A DNA stretch of 21,385 nucleotides. It comes from Syntrophomonas sp. UBA5432. Lineage in GTDB: Bacteria > Bacillota > Syntrophomonadia > Syntrophomonadales > Syntrophomonadaceae. The position numbers and the translations under genes were made by a program. The notes beneath the pieces were generated by a model. The model saw only the letters and a program-made list of their open reading frames with translations, was not told the DNA's origin and made no database searches. Location of the stretch: the NCBI GenBank assembly GCA_002424365.1, contig DIRQ01000112.1:1-21385 (forward strand), written 5' to 3'. This document shows, in pieces, positions 6,951-14,289 of this stretch (positions are counted from its first letter, which is position 1; every line of letters begins with the position of its first letter).

Positions 6951-7541
6951 ATGATCTACATTAATGCTCTATGGCAAAACCTGATAACACCTATAACTGT
7001 TTTATTTAGCATGATTGGGGCTTACCAGATAGAAATATTAAATCTGGTTGCTATTTTCAGTTTGAATATGCTAAGTACCACTCTGAGTAATCTGAAAACC
7101 ATACTTCTGACCAAGAGGGTTATGAAACTGGTTTATGTTACCACTTTTATAGATGCTATGATTTTTGCTCTAGCTTTTAAATGCCTGGCTACTTCTTCTA
7201 GCCTGGTATTTCTGGTATTCTTTGCTGCCGGCAGGTTAAGCGGGGTCTATCTGGGAAACCTAATTGAGAGCAAACTGGCTCTGGGTACCCTGGAGGTCAG
7301 TATTCATAAGCATTGGCAAGAGGGGATAAAGCTGGCCGACCAACTCCGTACCCTGGGATATTCCGTGACCACCTTTAAAGGTTATGGAATCAATGGTAAC
7401 GATCGGCTGGTTATCACCGCCATCATTCCCCGCCGGGAATTGGATGGATTAAAACCCCTGTTAGGTAATAGGATTAACATGACAGTTAAGGATGTTAGCA
7501 AGACCTACGGCAAAATCGGTCAGGTTCAAACAAACGTCTAA
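6951..7541 (+). CDS. UPF0316 membrane protein (DUF5698 + DUF2179)
   Basis: A 196-residue protein with the UPF0316/YebE layout: three hydrophobic segments (about 12-42, 58-80 and 84-102), then the family hallmark GVYLGNLIESKLALG (98-112), then a soluble DUF2179 domain (about 115-190). ATG 6951 is chosen because GGAGGTGA lies just ahead of it; the frame is open upstream to 6921 but without a ribosome site. Residues 12-30 before the usual family start look like an extra N-terminal segment. DUF2179 domains fold like small ligand-binding modules, and no reaction is established for the family. A hairpin precedes the gene. Its 3' part is duplicated as a pseudogene at 900-1131. Confidence 0.85.
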   Translation: MIYINALWQNLITPITVLFSMIGAYQIEILNLVAIFSLNMLSTTLSNLKTILLTKRVMKLVYVTTFIDAMIFALAFKCLATSSSLVFLVFFAAGRLSGVYLGNLIESKLALGTLEVSIHKHWQEGIKLADQLRTLGYSVTTFKGYGINGNDRLVITAIIPRRELDGLKPLLGNRINMTVKDVSKTYGKIGQVQTNV

Positions 7542-7681
7542 TTGCAGATGCTAGTTTAGCACGTTAGCCTTTTTAAAAGCCGGAGTTGGGCATTAATGCC
7601 AATTATGGTCGAATCTGTCGCCGTGTTCGGCTTAAGTAATCATTTATCACCATCTAATCGCAATTTGCCCGCAAAAGAAGT

Positions 7682-7710
7682 TTGGTATTAGTCCTATTAT
7701 TTGATAAAAT
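7682..7710 (+). promoter_or_regulatory. Sigma-A promoter for the HIT-family gene
   Basis: TTGGTA (7682-7687) and TAAAAT (7705-7710) are separated by exactly 17 bases, with a TG one base upstream of the -10 (extended -10). It lies 66 bases ahead of the ATG at 7777. Confidence 0.6.
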
Positions 7711-7776
7711 GAATATAAATATCTAATACATCTATCCATGCAACTAGAGATTTTACCGGAGGGGGTGACAGATTAG

Positions 7777-8121
7777 ATGTCAGATTGTTTATTTTGTAAA
7801 ATTGCAGCAAAAAACATACCTTCCAAAATAGTATACGAAGATGAAACAATTATTGCTATTGAGGACATTAATCCTTGTGCTCCGGTACACGTTCTTTTAA
7901 TCCCTAAGAAACACATTGCTTCCCTTAATGATATTAGTACTACAGATGCATCACTTCTGGGTCATATTCAACTGGCAGCTGCTCAAATAGCCAGGGAACA
8001 AAACGTTGCTGCAGATGGATACCGTTTAGTGAATAATTGCGGTAGCTTGGGTGGACAGGAGGTTATGCATTTGCATTACCACCTGCTAGGTGGCAGGGAA
8101 ATGCTCTGGCCTCCGGGCTAA
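7777..8121 (+). CDS. HIT-family (histidine triad) nucleotide hydrolase
   Basis: A 114-residue protein of the HINT branch, full length for the family. It begins with the zinc-type motif CLFCK (Cys4, Cys7). The active-site triad is H98-L-H100-Y-H102-L-L near the C-terminus, followed by GGREMLWPPG, the standard HINT ending. Such enzymes hydrolyse purine nucleoside phosphoramidates such as AMP-lysine or AMP-NH2 in the cytoplasm; the middle-to-last histidines form the nucleotidyl intermediate. The start is ATG 7777 with GGAGGGGGTGA upstream. It has its own promoter, and rpsU follows from another promoter, so it is probably a single-gene unit. Confidence 0.95.
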   Translation: MSDCLFCKIAAKNIPSKIVYEDETIIAIEDINPCAPVHVLLIPKKHIASLNDISTTDASLLGHIQLAAAQIAREQNVAADGYRLVNNCGSLGGQEVMHLHYHLLGGREMLWPPG

Positions 8122-8123
8122 AC

Positions 8124-8153
8124 TTGACTTAAACGGCTACATGATAGTAAAAT
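8124..8153 (+). promoter_or_regulatory. Sigma-A promoter for rpsU
   Basis: TTGACT (8124-8129) and TAAAAT (8148-8153) with an 18-base spacer, 45 bases before the rpsU start. Confidence 0.6.
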
Positions 8154-8198
8154 ATATGGGTATTTATTTCAGCCTAGTCGGATGAGGGGAGGGAAACA

Positions 8199-8375
8199 AT
8201 GAGCGAAGTAAAAGTAGGAAAAAACGAATCCCTTGATAGTGCTCTAAAGCGATTTAAACGTTCCTGCCAAAAGTCAGGGGTTATGCAAGATATTAGAAAA
8301 CATGATCATTACGAAAAGCCAAGTATTAGGAGAAAGAAAAAGTCTGAAGCTGCCCGTAAAAAAAGGAAATATTAA
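8199..8375 (+). CDS. rpsU: 30S ribosomal protein S21
   Basis: A 58-residue, very basic protein matching S21: MSEVKVGKNESLDSALKRF at the start, then a Cys-containing helix, HDHYEKPSIRRKKKSE and a terminal AARKKRKY. S21 joins the small subunit late and helps mRNA initiation. The start is ATG 8199 with GAGGGGAGGG just upstream. A promoter lies 45 bases ahead and a terminator about 175 bases after the stop. In Firmicutes yqeY normally follows directly; here only a remnant does. The overlapping frame 8302-8538 is partly rpsU in another phase. Confidence 0.97.
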   Translation: MSEVKVGKNESLDSALKRFKRSCQKSGVMQDIRKHDHYEKPSIRRKKKSEAARKKRKY

Positions 8376-8540
8376 AAGGTCAGTGTTTCAGAATTACCTT
8401 CCCGAGCAGCTGAATAAAGACGAATGTTATGGTAGTGGTAAGGGATGTATAAAGAATGTAAGTGACCAGTCCGCAGGATATGGGTACAGTAAAGGTAAGC
8501 GACCATTTAACCAGATAAATGGTATGGGGGTTACTTAAAC
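8376..8540 (+). pseudogene. yqeY: C-terminal remnant of yqeY (GatB/YqeY family)
   Basis: Immediately after rpsU, one frame reads VFQNYLPEQLNKDE, matching the YLPEQLsxeE segment in the middle of YqeY proteins. One base later in phase, the sequence continues VMVVVRDV, stop, RM, stop, VTSPQDMGTV. This fits the family's LVxxxIxxxGxxSPxDMGKVM segment at the expected spacing. A further piece, MVWGLLK, fits the family's VNxLVK end. The first roughly 95 residues are absent, and there is at least one frameshift and three in-frame stops. The rpsU-yqeY order is standard in Firmicutes, so the position supports the call. Identification is by eye from family knowledge. Confidence 0.65.
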
Positions 8541-8548
8541 CGAAAACA

Positions 8549-8589
8549 GGCTCGGCAAGCGATACCGTTTGCCGGGCTTTTTAATTTTT
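8549..8589 (+). terminator. Intrinsic terminator after the rpsU unit
   Basis: An 11-bp G/C-rich stem with two G-U pairs (GCTCGGCAAGC 8550-8560 with 8567-8577) and a six-base loop, followed by CTTTTTAATTTTT. Confidence 0.85.
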
Positions 8590-8596
8590 CTTAATC

Positions 8597-8626
8597 TTGA
8601 ATCAGGGCCTACAAATGTACGATAAT
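8597..8626 (+). promoter_or_regulatory. Candidate promoter for the 38-residue membrane protein
   Basis: TTGAAT (8597-8602) and GATAAT (8621-8626) with an 18-base spacer, just after the preceding terminator and 66 bases before the ATG at 8692. Confidence 0.4.
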
Positions 8627-8691
8627 TATAGAAATGTAATTAGATAAAAGCTGGTTTAATGGCATATTTATTCAAAAGGGGTGATAGCTAT

Positions 8692-8808
8692 ATGAGTTTT
8701 ATGAATAGTGGCATGCAAAATAAAAAACAAAAAAAAGCGGTCACAATAATCGTTGGGATAGTTATATTATCATTTTTAGTAAGTATTGTGGCGGTAGCCT
8801 TTTACTAA
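8692..8808 (+). CDS. Small single-pass membrane protein, possibly Prli42/DUF4044-like
   Basis: A 38-residue protein starting ATG 8692 with AAAAGGGGTGAT upstream. A polar, Lys/Gln-rich N-terminus (MSFMNSGMQNKKQKK) precedes one hydrophobic helix (about 16-36) ending in Phe-Tyr. It has its own candidate promoter and a perfect terminator 40 bases after the stop, so it forms a one-gene unit, which argues that it is real despite its size. The size and the basic-then-helix pattern recall Prli42/DUF4044 mini-proteins, which anchor the stressosome in Listeria. That assignment is a guess from architecture, and no stressosome genes are nearby. Confidence 0.65.
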   Translation: MSFMNSGMQNKKQKKAVTIIVGIVILSFLVSIVAVAFY

Positions 8809-8848
8809 TATGTCATGCCCGTCTGTGTCTAATTAATTCTATTTTCTT

Positions 8849-8885
8849 ACTAACCTCCGGGATAATCCCGGAGGTTAGTTTTTTA
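8849..8885 (+). terminator. Strong intrinsic terminator
   Basis: A perfect 14-bp stem (ACTAACCTCCGGGA 8849-8862 with 8866-8879), a TAA loop, then a T-run through 8884. It ends the small membrane protein unit and insulates yqfC. Confidence 0.92.
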
Positions 8886-8924
8886 TGCCCTTTCTAAGCT
8901 TTTGCTGGAGAGGGTCTTATTTTT

Positions 8925-8953
8925 GAATGTACACTGTTTTATTAACATATATT
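8925..8953 (+). promoter_or_regulatory. Candidate sigma-E promoter for yqfC-yqfD
   Basis: GAATGTA (8925-8931) and CATATATT (8946-8953) are 14 bases apart. They resemble the mother-cell sigma-E boxes (about GnATATT and CATACAAT) at 5 of 7 and 6 of 8 positions. yqfC and yqfD are sigma-E genes in Bacillus, which supports the reading. The site is A/T-rich, so chance is possible. Confidence 0.4.
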
Positions 8954-8999
8954 TGAATGGAAGGTGCTAAATAAGCCTGAAAGAATTGGGGGTGCCTTA

Positions 9000-9278
9000 A
9001 TGGAAAATCGTAAGGATGCTATTCGGCAGGCTATGGCAGAGTTTTTGGATATACCCAGAGATCTGGTACTGGATTTACCCAAGGTAACGGTAGTGGGTAG
9101 AAATGAGCTATATATTGAGAATCATCGGGGGGTTATTGAATATAATCTTAACCGCCTGCGGGTAAACTTAAGCCGCGGTTATTTAGAGATTGAAGGTAAT
9201 GAGCTGGAAATTAGGGCTTTGATGGCTGATGAAATGAAAGTTACCGGTGAAGTACTGACTATAAAGTATATGGACTAA
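9000..9278 (+). CDS. yqfC: Sporulation protein YqfC (YabP/YqfC family)
   Basis: A 92-residue protein from ATG 9000, with TTGGGGGTG just upstream; the open frame further upstream to 8964 lacks a ribosome site. It matches the YabP/YqfC family: a helical N-terminus ending FLDIPRDLVLDLPKVTVVG, then repeated short beta strands with the pattern LYIENHRGVIEYN and a final TGEVLTIKYM. The family is produced in the mother cell during sporulation and is needed for efficient spore formation; its molecular role is not settled. yqfD follows after 12 bases, the conserved pairing. A candidate sigma-E promoter precedes it. Confidence 0.93.
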   Translation: MENRKDAIRQAMAEFLDIPRDLVLDLPKVTVVGRNELYIENHRGVIEYNLNRLRVNLSRGYLEIEGNELEIRALMADEMKVTGEVLTIKYMD

Positions 9279-9290
9279 CGGGAGGGAAGC

Positions 9291-10520
9291 ATGGCTAATA
9301 AGCTATTTGACCAGGTAGGGGGAACAATAAAGGTTGCTCTTAAGGGTAAAAATCAGGAAAAAATCATTAACATGGCGTCAAGCCGCGGAATATATATATG
9401 GGATATTAAGAAAAACGGGGATGATTTGAATTTTAAGGTACGAACTAGCGGCTTAATAGCCCTGCAGTCTATTAGCCAAGAGAGTGGCTGTGATCTTGAT
9501 GTAACAGAAAAAAAGGGGTTGCCTTTTTATCGCAACCTGTTTCGCAGAAGAATGGGGTTTTTTACCGGGGCCTTAATCTTCATTTTAGCCCTTTATATTA
9601 TGTCGTCATTTGTCTGGTTTGTAGAAGTTTATGGTAATAAAAAGGTAGAACCCAGTAAAATACTGCTTACTGCGGCCAAACACGGTGTCTACCAGGGTGC
9701 AGCCAAATGGAATTTTAGTCGTATTGAGGTAGAAGAGGCTATATTGCGCGATCTTAGTGAACTAAGTTATGTTAAAATTGACATTCGCGGGGTGAAGGCT
9801 CGAATTCAGGTGGTGGAAAAAATACTACCTAAAACTGATATTAGTGGTCCCTGTCACATAGTAGCTACCCGGGATGGGGTAATTGAGGAAGTATTAGCCC
9901 TGGATGGCCAGGCTAATGTTAAGCCGGGGGATGTAGTTAAAAAAGGCGATATTCTCATATCAGGCGTGGTTTTTCCTGAGAAAAGCCCCTATATAGTTAG
10001 TAGCGAAGAGGAAGAGGACGAAGAGCCGGAACCATATACCGTAAGGGCACGGGGGCAGGTTAAGGCTCGGGTGTGGTATGAAGGTTATGGTGAATGCCGT
10101 TTGCATGAAGAAAAACTGGTTACAAGCGGTAACAAACTAAGTAAAATATATATTGAGACACCCATGGGGACATTTTTTGTAAAAGGTCAAAGAGAAAAAA
10201 CCTATAACTTCTACGAGCAAAAGGTTAAGAAGAGGGTAGTGAAAAGTCCTGTAGGGGAGTTTGGTTTTTTAAAGGTAGAGCTAAAGGAGAAGATTAAGAA
10301 AACCCGCGATTTTACGGAAAAAGAAGCAGTTAAGATTGCCCGGGAGCAGGCTATGAAAACACTGTCTCAAAAAATGAGTAAAAAACTAAAAATTACTGAA
10401 TCCAGAGTAGATATTCTTTCTCGACCCAGTGATCCCATATTAAGAGCTCGAATTTCAGTTGAGACTATAGAAGATATAGCAACCGCGCAGCCCATAAATA
10501 TATCCCCAAATAGTAATTGA
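9291..10520 (+). CDS. yqfD: Sporulation membrane protein YqfD
   Basis: A 409-residue protein, typical YqfD length. A cytoplasmic N-terminal domain of about 85 residues is followed by one membrane helix (about 89-110, after the basic RRR at 85-87) and a large outer domain of about 300 residues. In sporulating cells YqfD sits in mother-cell-derived membrane with a role that is not fully defined. An acidic stretch, EEEEDEEPEP (239-248), interrupts the outer domain and looks like an insertion in a loop. The start is ATG 9291 with GGGAGGGAAGC upstream. It is paired with yqfC, and phoH follows after a gap that carries an inverted repeat and a possible promoter. Confidence 0.93.
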   Translation: MANKLFDQVGGTIKVALKGKNQEKIINMASSRGIYIWDIKKNGDDLNFKVRTSGLIALQSISQESGCDLDVTEKKGLPFYRNLFRRRMGFFTGALIFILALYIMSSFVWFVEVYGNKKVEPSKILLTAAKHGVYQGAAKWNFSRIEVEEAILRDLSELSYVKIDIRGVKARIQVVEKILPKTDISGPCHIVATRDGVIEEVLALDGQANVKPGDVVKKGDILISGVVFPEKSPYIVSSEEEEDEEPEPYTVRARGQVKARVWYEGYGECRLHEEKLVTSGNKLSKIYIETPMGTFFVKGQREKTYNFYEQKVKKRVVKSPVGEFGFLKVELKEKIKKTRDFTEKEAVKIAREQAMKTLSQKMSKKLKITESRVDILSRPSDPILRARISVETIEDIATAQPINISPNSN

Positions 10521-10526
10521 TTAGGC

Positions 10527-10566
10527 ATATATGCTATAATAACTAAGATATTTGTATAGCATATAT
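10527..10566 (+). promoter_or_regulatory. Extended -10 promoter overlapped by an inverted repeat, upstream of phoH
   Basis: A perfect 12-bp inverted repeat (10527-10538 and 10555-10566, arm ATATATGCTATA) has a 16-base spacer. The left arm contains most of TGCTATAAT, an extended -10 motif (TATAAT 10535-10540). This may be a promoter for phoH with an operator-like symmetry. It may also be a weak A/T-rich hairpin. No -35 box is obvious. Confidence 0.4.
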
Positions 10567-10612
10567 TTAAGGACTACCATTAATATTTATGCAGGAAATA
10601 GGAGGTCTTTTA

Positions 10613-11587
10613 TTGGCTGAAAAAGAAGCCAGAATATCGCTTAAGGACAATAAAGAAGCTGCCATTTTTTTTGGCAGCGGGGATAATAATTTTAAATATT
10701 TGAGAAGTATATGCCCGGCGGATATATCTGCCCGGGGTGCAGATATTCATATTAAGGGTAATACTGAAGATGTAAATGTTTCCTTTGATTTAGTACGTAA
10801 TTTAATTGATATAGTTGAGAGTGAAGAGCAGTTAAATATTAGTGATATAAACTATATGCATAATCTCTTGCAGCGCGGGGAAAAGACCAGACACCAGGAT
10901 ATTGTATCAGGTACTATTGTAACTACCGCCCGAGGGAAATCTATAAAGGCCAAAACCTTGGGACAAAAGCGCTATGTACAAGCTATCGCAAGGGATGACG
11001 TAGTTTTTGGTATCGGTCCTGCCGGAACTGGAAAAACTTATCTGGCAGTAGTAATGGCAGTTAATGCCCTCAAAAATAAAGATGTAGAACGTATCGTTCT
11101 AGTGCGACCGGCAGTGGAAGCGGGAGAAAAACTGGGATTTCTACCGGGGGATTTTATTGAAAAGGTTAATCCCTATTTACGGCCTTTGTATGACGGGCTA
11201 TTTGATATACTGGGTGTAGATGTTACCCAACGTTATCTGGAAAAAAACATTATTGAAATTGCACCGCTGGCGTATATGCGGGGGCGTACCCTGAATAATG
11301 CTTTTATTATTCTGGATGAAGCCCAAAATACCACCCCCCAGCAGATGAAGATGTTTTTAACCCGGCTGGGTTTTAGCTCTAAAGCGGTTATTACAGGTGA
11401 TATAACTCAGGTGGACTTACCTAAGGAAGAGTATTCAGGTTTAATTGAAATTCAGAAGATACTGGGTAAGGTAAAGGGTGTATCCTTTGAGTACCTCAGC
11501 AAAGAAGATGTCATTCGCCATCCGCTGGTACAAAAAATTATTGACGCGTACGAGTCATATGAAGCAGTGGCAGAACATCATCAGTAA
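10613..11587 (+). CDS. phoH: PhoH-like ATPase
   Basis: A 324-residue P-loop ATPase of the PhoH/YbeZ family. The start is taken as TTG 10613, since AGGAGG lies seven bases before it; an ATG at 10589 in frame has no ribosome site. Walker A is GPAGTGKT (135-142) and Walker B is FIILDEAQN (about 231-239), with sensor-like TGDITQVDLP further on. The N-terminal 90 residues form a KH-like RNA-binding module typical of the family. The protein is thought to act as an RNA helicase or ATPase working with YbeY in rRNA maturation. In keeping with that, ybeY lies two genes downstream. Confidence 0.95.
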   Translation: MAEKEARISLKDNKEAAIFFGSGDNNFKYLRSICPADISARGADIHIKGNTEDVNVSFDLVRNLIDIVESEEQLNISDINYMHNLLQRGEKTRHQDIVSGTIVTTARGKSIKAKTLGQKRYVQAIARDDVVFGIGPAGTGKTYLAVVMAVNALKNKDVERIVLVRPAVEAGEKLGFLPGDFIEKVNPYLRPLYDGLFDILGVDVTQRYLEKNIIEIAPLAYMRGRTLNNAFIILDEAQNTTPQQMKMFLTRLGFSSKAVITGDITQVDLPKEEYSGLIEIQKILGKVKGVSFEYLSKEDVIRHPLVQKIIDAYESYEAVAEHHQ

Positions 11588-11649
11588 ACGAACTAGCTTT
11601 TCATCTCTTTTTGTTTAGGCGGCAGTTCAATTAGCTAAGGGGAGTATTC

Positions 11650-13845
11650 ATGAGAATACAGGGCATTTCTGATATGATCAGTAAAAGATTTTTAGCTGTT
11701 TTTGGACAATCCAACACCAAAAAGGTGCTGGGCGTTTTAATTTTCTTCTCTATTACCATTCTAATTGTGTTTAGTAATTTTAACCCTAAACAGGTAACCT
11801 TGAAGCCGGATGAAGTAGCACGGCGTGATATTCAGTCCAATACTACATCGATAATAATTGATGAAGCTAAAACCGAAGAACTGAAAAAACAGGCTGCAGA
11901 GAAGGTGCAAAAGGTTTACCAGGAAGATACCTATGCCCTGACCGCGACCAAGAACGAGATAAATAGCTTTTTTACCCTGGTAAATGATATCCGAGCTGCA
12001 GGGGAAGATAATAATGATGAACTGCAGGAACTGCTGGATACTACCAATAAAGAGGGGAGAACGGTTGAGACCAGAAATAGTTCCAGTCAACTAGCTCAAT
12101 ATTTAATTAATGCTACCCCTGAGGATTTACAGCAGATGCAGGCTACTTCATTAAGTATTATTCCCGGTTTAATGCAAAAACCCATAACGGAAGAGAATCT
12201 GGATGGGGTTTTTGACCAGGCCTCTAAACAGATAGACCAATTGGAGTATTCTCTGCAGGCCCGGGAAATAATGAAAATAGTAATAATTAATGCCATCAAA
12301 CCTAATCTGGTTTTTAATAAAGAAGCCACCGACAAGGCCATTAAGGAAGCCATAGATGCAGTTAAACCGGTCCAAAAAACCGTCAAGGCCGGTGAAAAAA
12401 TCGTCCGTGAGGGTGAGCGGGTTACACCTGAACAGATTTCTACCCTTGAACAATTAGGGATTCAAAGAAGTAAGAGTTATCCGCTGACCCTGGTTGGTTC
12501 TGCGATTTTTGTTTTACTAACCTTTTGGTTAACTATAGAATTTGTTCGCCGCTATTATAAAAAGATTTATGAAAACCATATGTTAATGCTCCTACTTGGC
12601 CTAATATTTATTCTGATATTATCTATTACCCGTTTTCTTACCGTAATAAAGATTGGTGACTTGCCAGATATAAATGCCTTGATTGGTTATTTAGCCCCGG
12701 TAGCTGCCGGCTCTATGTTAATTGCTATCTTATTGGACAACCGTTTAGCTTATTTTCTTACTATGATTATGGCCCTCTATGTGGGTTTACTAACCGAAGG
12801 TAACCAGTTGTTTTATGCTATTACCGCTTTCGTTGGTGGAACAGTAGGAATTTTTCAGGTTTACCGCCTGAATCAAACCTCTGACCTGGCCCGCTCCGGT
12901 TTTTATATTGCTCTGGCAAATATAATCAGTATTATGACCTTGTCTTTAATTGGTGGGAATGTTACTTTAAACCTCATACTGGTTGGTATGGTGATTGGTG
13001 CAGTTAATGGTATTCTTTCGGCTGTGTTAATGATTGGAGCTCTTCCCTATCTGGAGTCCGCTTTCTCTATTACTAGCATGATTAAATTATTGGAGTTATC
13101 AAATCCCAATAACGAGTTGTTAAAGAAGTTATTGATGGAAGCGCCGGGCACCTATCATCATAGTCTAATGGTGGGGAATTTGGCTGAAGCTTCAGCAGAG
13201 CCCATAGGTGCAAACCCTTTGCTCGTAAGGGTGGGAGCTTATTATCATGATATCGGTAAGATTAAAAGAACAGATTATTTTGTTGAAAACCAGCGTGGAT
13301 TTGATAATCCACATGAGAAAATAGCCCCGGCCTTAAGCGCCTTAATAATTACTTCCCATGTTCGGGAGGGAGTTGAATTAGCCCGGGAAGCGCACATACC
13401 TCAGGATATTATAGATTTTATTGAACAACATCATGGTACCAGTTTGGCCAAGTATTTTTACAGCCGTGCTTTGGAAGAGGACCGGGAAGGTACCTTAAGT
13501 GAGGAAAGTTTCCGCTATGAAGGGCCTAAACCGCAGAGCAAGGAAGTTGCTCTAGTTATGCTGGCAGATTCAGTCGAGGCTGGAGTAAGATCACTGCAGG
13601 ATCCTACGCCGGATAAGATAAAAAACATGGTTCGGAGGATAATTCAGGATAAGCTTAATGATGGGCAATTGGAATCTTGTGATTTAACCTTTAAGGATTT
13701 GGATGTTATTTCTGATTCCTTCTGCAAGAGTCTTGAAGGGCTATACCATAAACGTATCGAATATCCCGAAATAATCGTGCGCGAGTTTGAAAAAAGGAGA
13801 GAAAAGCATGGAGACCATGATAATCAATCAGCAGAACAAGATTAA
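11650..13845 (+). CDS. pgpH: Cyclic-di-AMP phosphodiesterase PgpH (7TMR-HDED / HDIG membrane protein)
   Basis: A 731-residue membrane enzyme that hydrolyses c-di-AMP (called YqfF in Bacillus). One membrane helix (about 25-42) is followed by an extracytoplasmic 7TMR-HDED domain (about 45-275), a seven-helix membrane block (about 278-465) and a cytoplasmic HD phosphodiesterase domain. HD-domain metal ligands are visible: His503/His504 in TYHHSLM, His533-Asp534 in YYHDIGK, His570, and His594/His595 in EQHHG. Length and domain order match the family. The start is ATG 11650 with GGGGAG upstream. It overlaps ybeY by 38 bases. By setting c-di-AMP it would influence potassium and osmolyte balance, cell wall and stress responses. 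Confidence 0.96.
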   Translation: MRIQGISDMISKRFLAVFGQSNTKKVLGVLIFFSITILIVFSNFNPKQVTLKPDEVARRDIQSNTTSIIIDEAKTEELKKQAAEKVQKVYQEDTYALTATKNEINSFFTLVNDIRAAGEDNNDELQELLDTTNKEGRTVETRNSSSQLAQYLINATPEDLQQMQATSLSIIPGLMQKPITEENLDGVFDQASKQIDQLEYSLQAREIMKIVIINAIKPNLVFNKEATDKAIKEAIDAVKPVQKTVKAGEKIVREGERVTPEQISTLEQLGIQRSKSYPLTLVGSAIFVLLTFWLTIEFVRRYYKKIYENHMLMLLLGLIFILILSITRFLTVIKIGDLPDINALIGYLAPVAAGSMLIAILLDNRLAYFLTMIMALYVGLLTEGNQLFYAITAFVGGTVGIFQVYRLNQTSDLARSGFYIALANIISIMTLSLIGGNVTLNLILVGMVIGAVNGILSAVLMIGALPYLESAFSITSMIKLLELSNPNNELLKKLLMEAPGTYHHSLMVGNLAEASAEPIGANPLLVRVGAYYHDIGKIKRTDYFVENQRGFDNPHEKIAPALSALIITSHVREGVELAREAHIPQDIIDFIEQHHGTSLAKYFYSRALEEDREGTLSEESFRYEGPKPQSKEVALVMLADSVEAGVRSLQDPTPDKIKNMVRRIIQDKLNDGQLESCDLTFKDLDVISDSFCKSLEGLYHKRIEYPEIIVREFEKRREKHGDHDNQSAEQD

Positions 13846-14278
13846 TTATGGAAAAGACCTGCAGCAGGTAATTATTAATGTATGTAATGCAGTATCCAAA
13901 ATAGTCCATTTGCCTGAAAATAGTGAAGTCAGCATAATGATAGTTGATAATAGTTATATTCAGGAATTAAATTTTATTTATCGACAGCAAAATCGCCCCA
14001 CAGATGTTCTCTCCTTTGCTATGAATGAGTTGTCTGATGACGAACCTGAATATGATTCTAGTGAACAGCTTAATATTTTAGGTGATATAGTTCTTTCCTT
14101 GGAACAGGCATCCCTGCAGAGTAGTGAATATGGGCATAGCTTGGAAAGGGAACTAGGTTACCTGGTGGCTCACGGTATGTTACATCTTATGAGCTATGAC
14201 CACGAAACTGATGATGAAGCTAGGGTAATGCGGTCCCTGGAAGAAAAAATTATGCAGGCGGTTAAGCTGGAAAGGTAA
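13808..14278 (+). CDS. ybeY: Endoribonuclease YbeY (rRNA maturation factor)
   Basis: A 156-residue metal-dependent endoribonuclease involved in 16S rRNA 3'-end maturation and ribosome quality control. The zinc motif is H122-G-M-L-H126-L-M-S-Y-D-H132. The usual family consensus is HGxLHLxGYDH, so Ser129 replaces a normally invariant Gly, while the three zinc histidines remain. RPTDVLSF (about 63-70) is the other family hallmark. ATG 13808 is preferred to the in-frame 13787 because AAAGGAGAG lies directly before it. The gene starts inside the end of pgpH (38-base overlap), indicating translational coupling. dgkA begins about 11 bases after the stop. Confidence 0.95.
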   Translation: METMIINQQNKINYGKDLQQVIINVCNAVSKIVHLPENSEVSIMIVDNSYIQELNFIYRQQNRPTDVLSFAMNELSDDEPEYDSSEQLNILGDIVLSLEQASLQSSEYGHSLERELGYLVAHGMLHLMSYDHETDDEARVMRSLEEKIMQAVKLER

Positions 14279-14289
14279 ATGGGGTGAAA

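Noticed and set aside
7589..7600. Perfect 12-bp palindrome GGCATTAATGCC after the UPF0316 gene as an operator or terminator
   Set aside because: It has no T-run and lies away from the promoter at 7682-7710. A short palindrome like this can occur by chance.
8302..8538. A 78-residue open frame overlapping rpsU
   Set aside because: It starts inside rpsU in another phase without a ribosome site. Its later part is better explained as one frame of the yqeY remnant.
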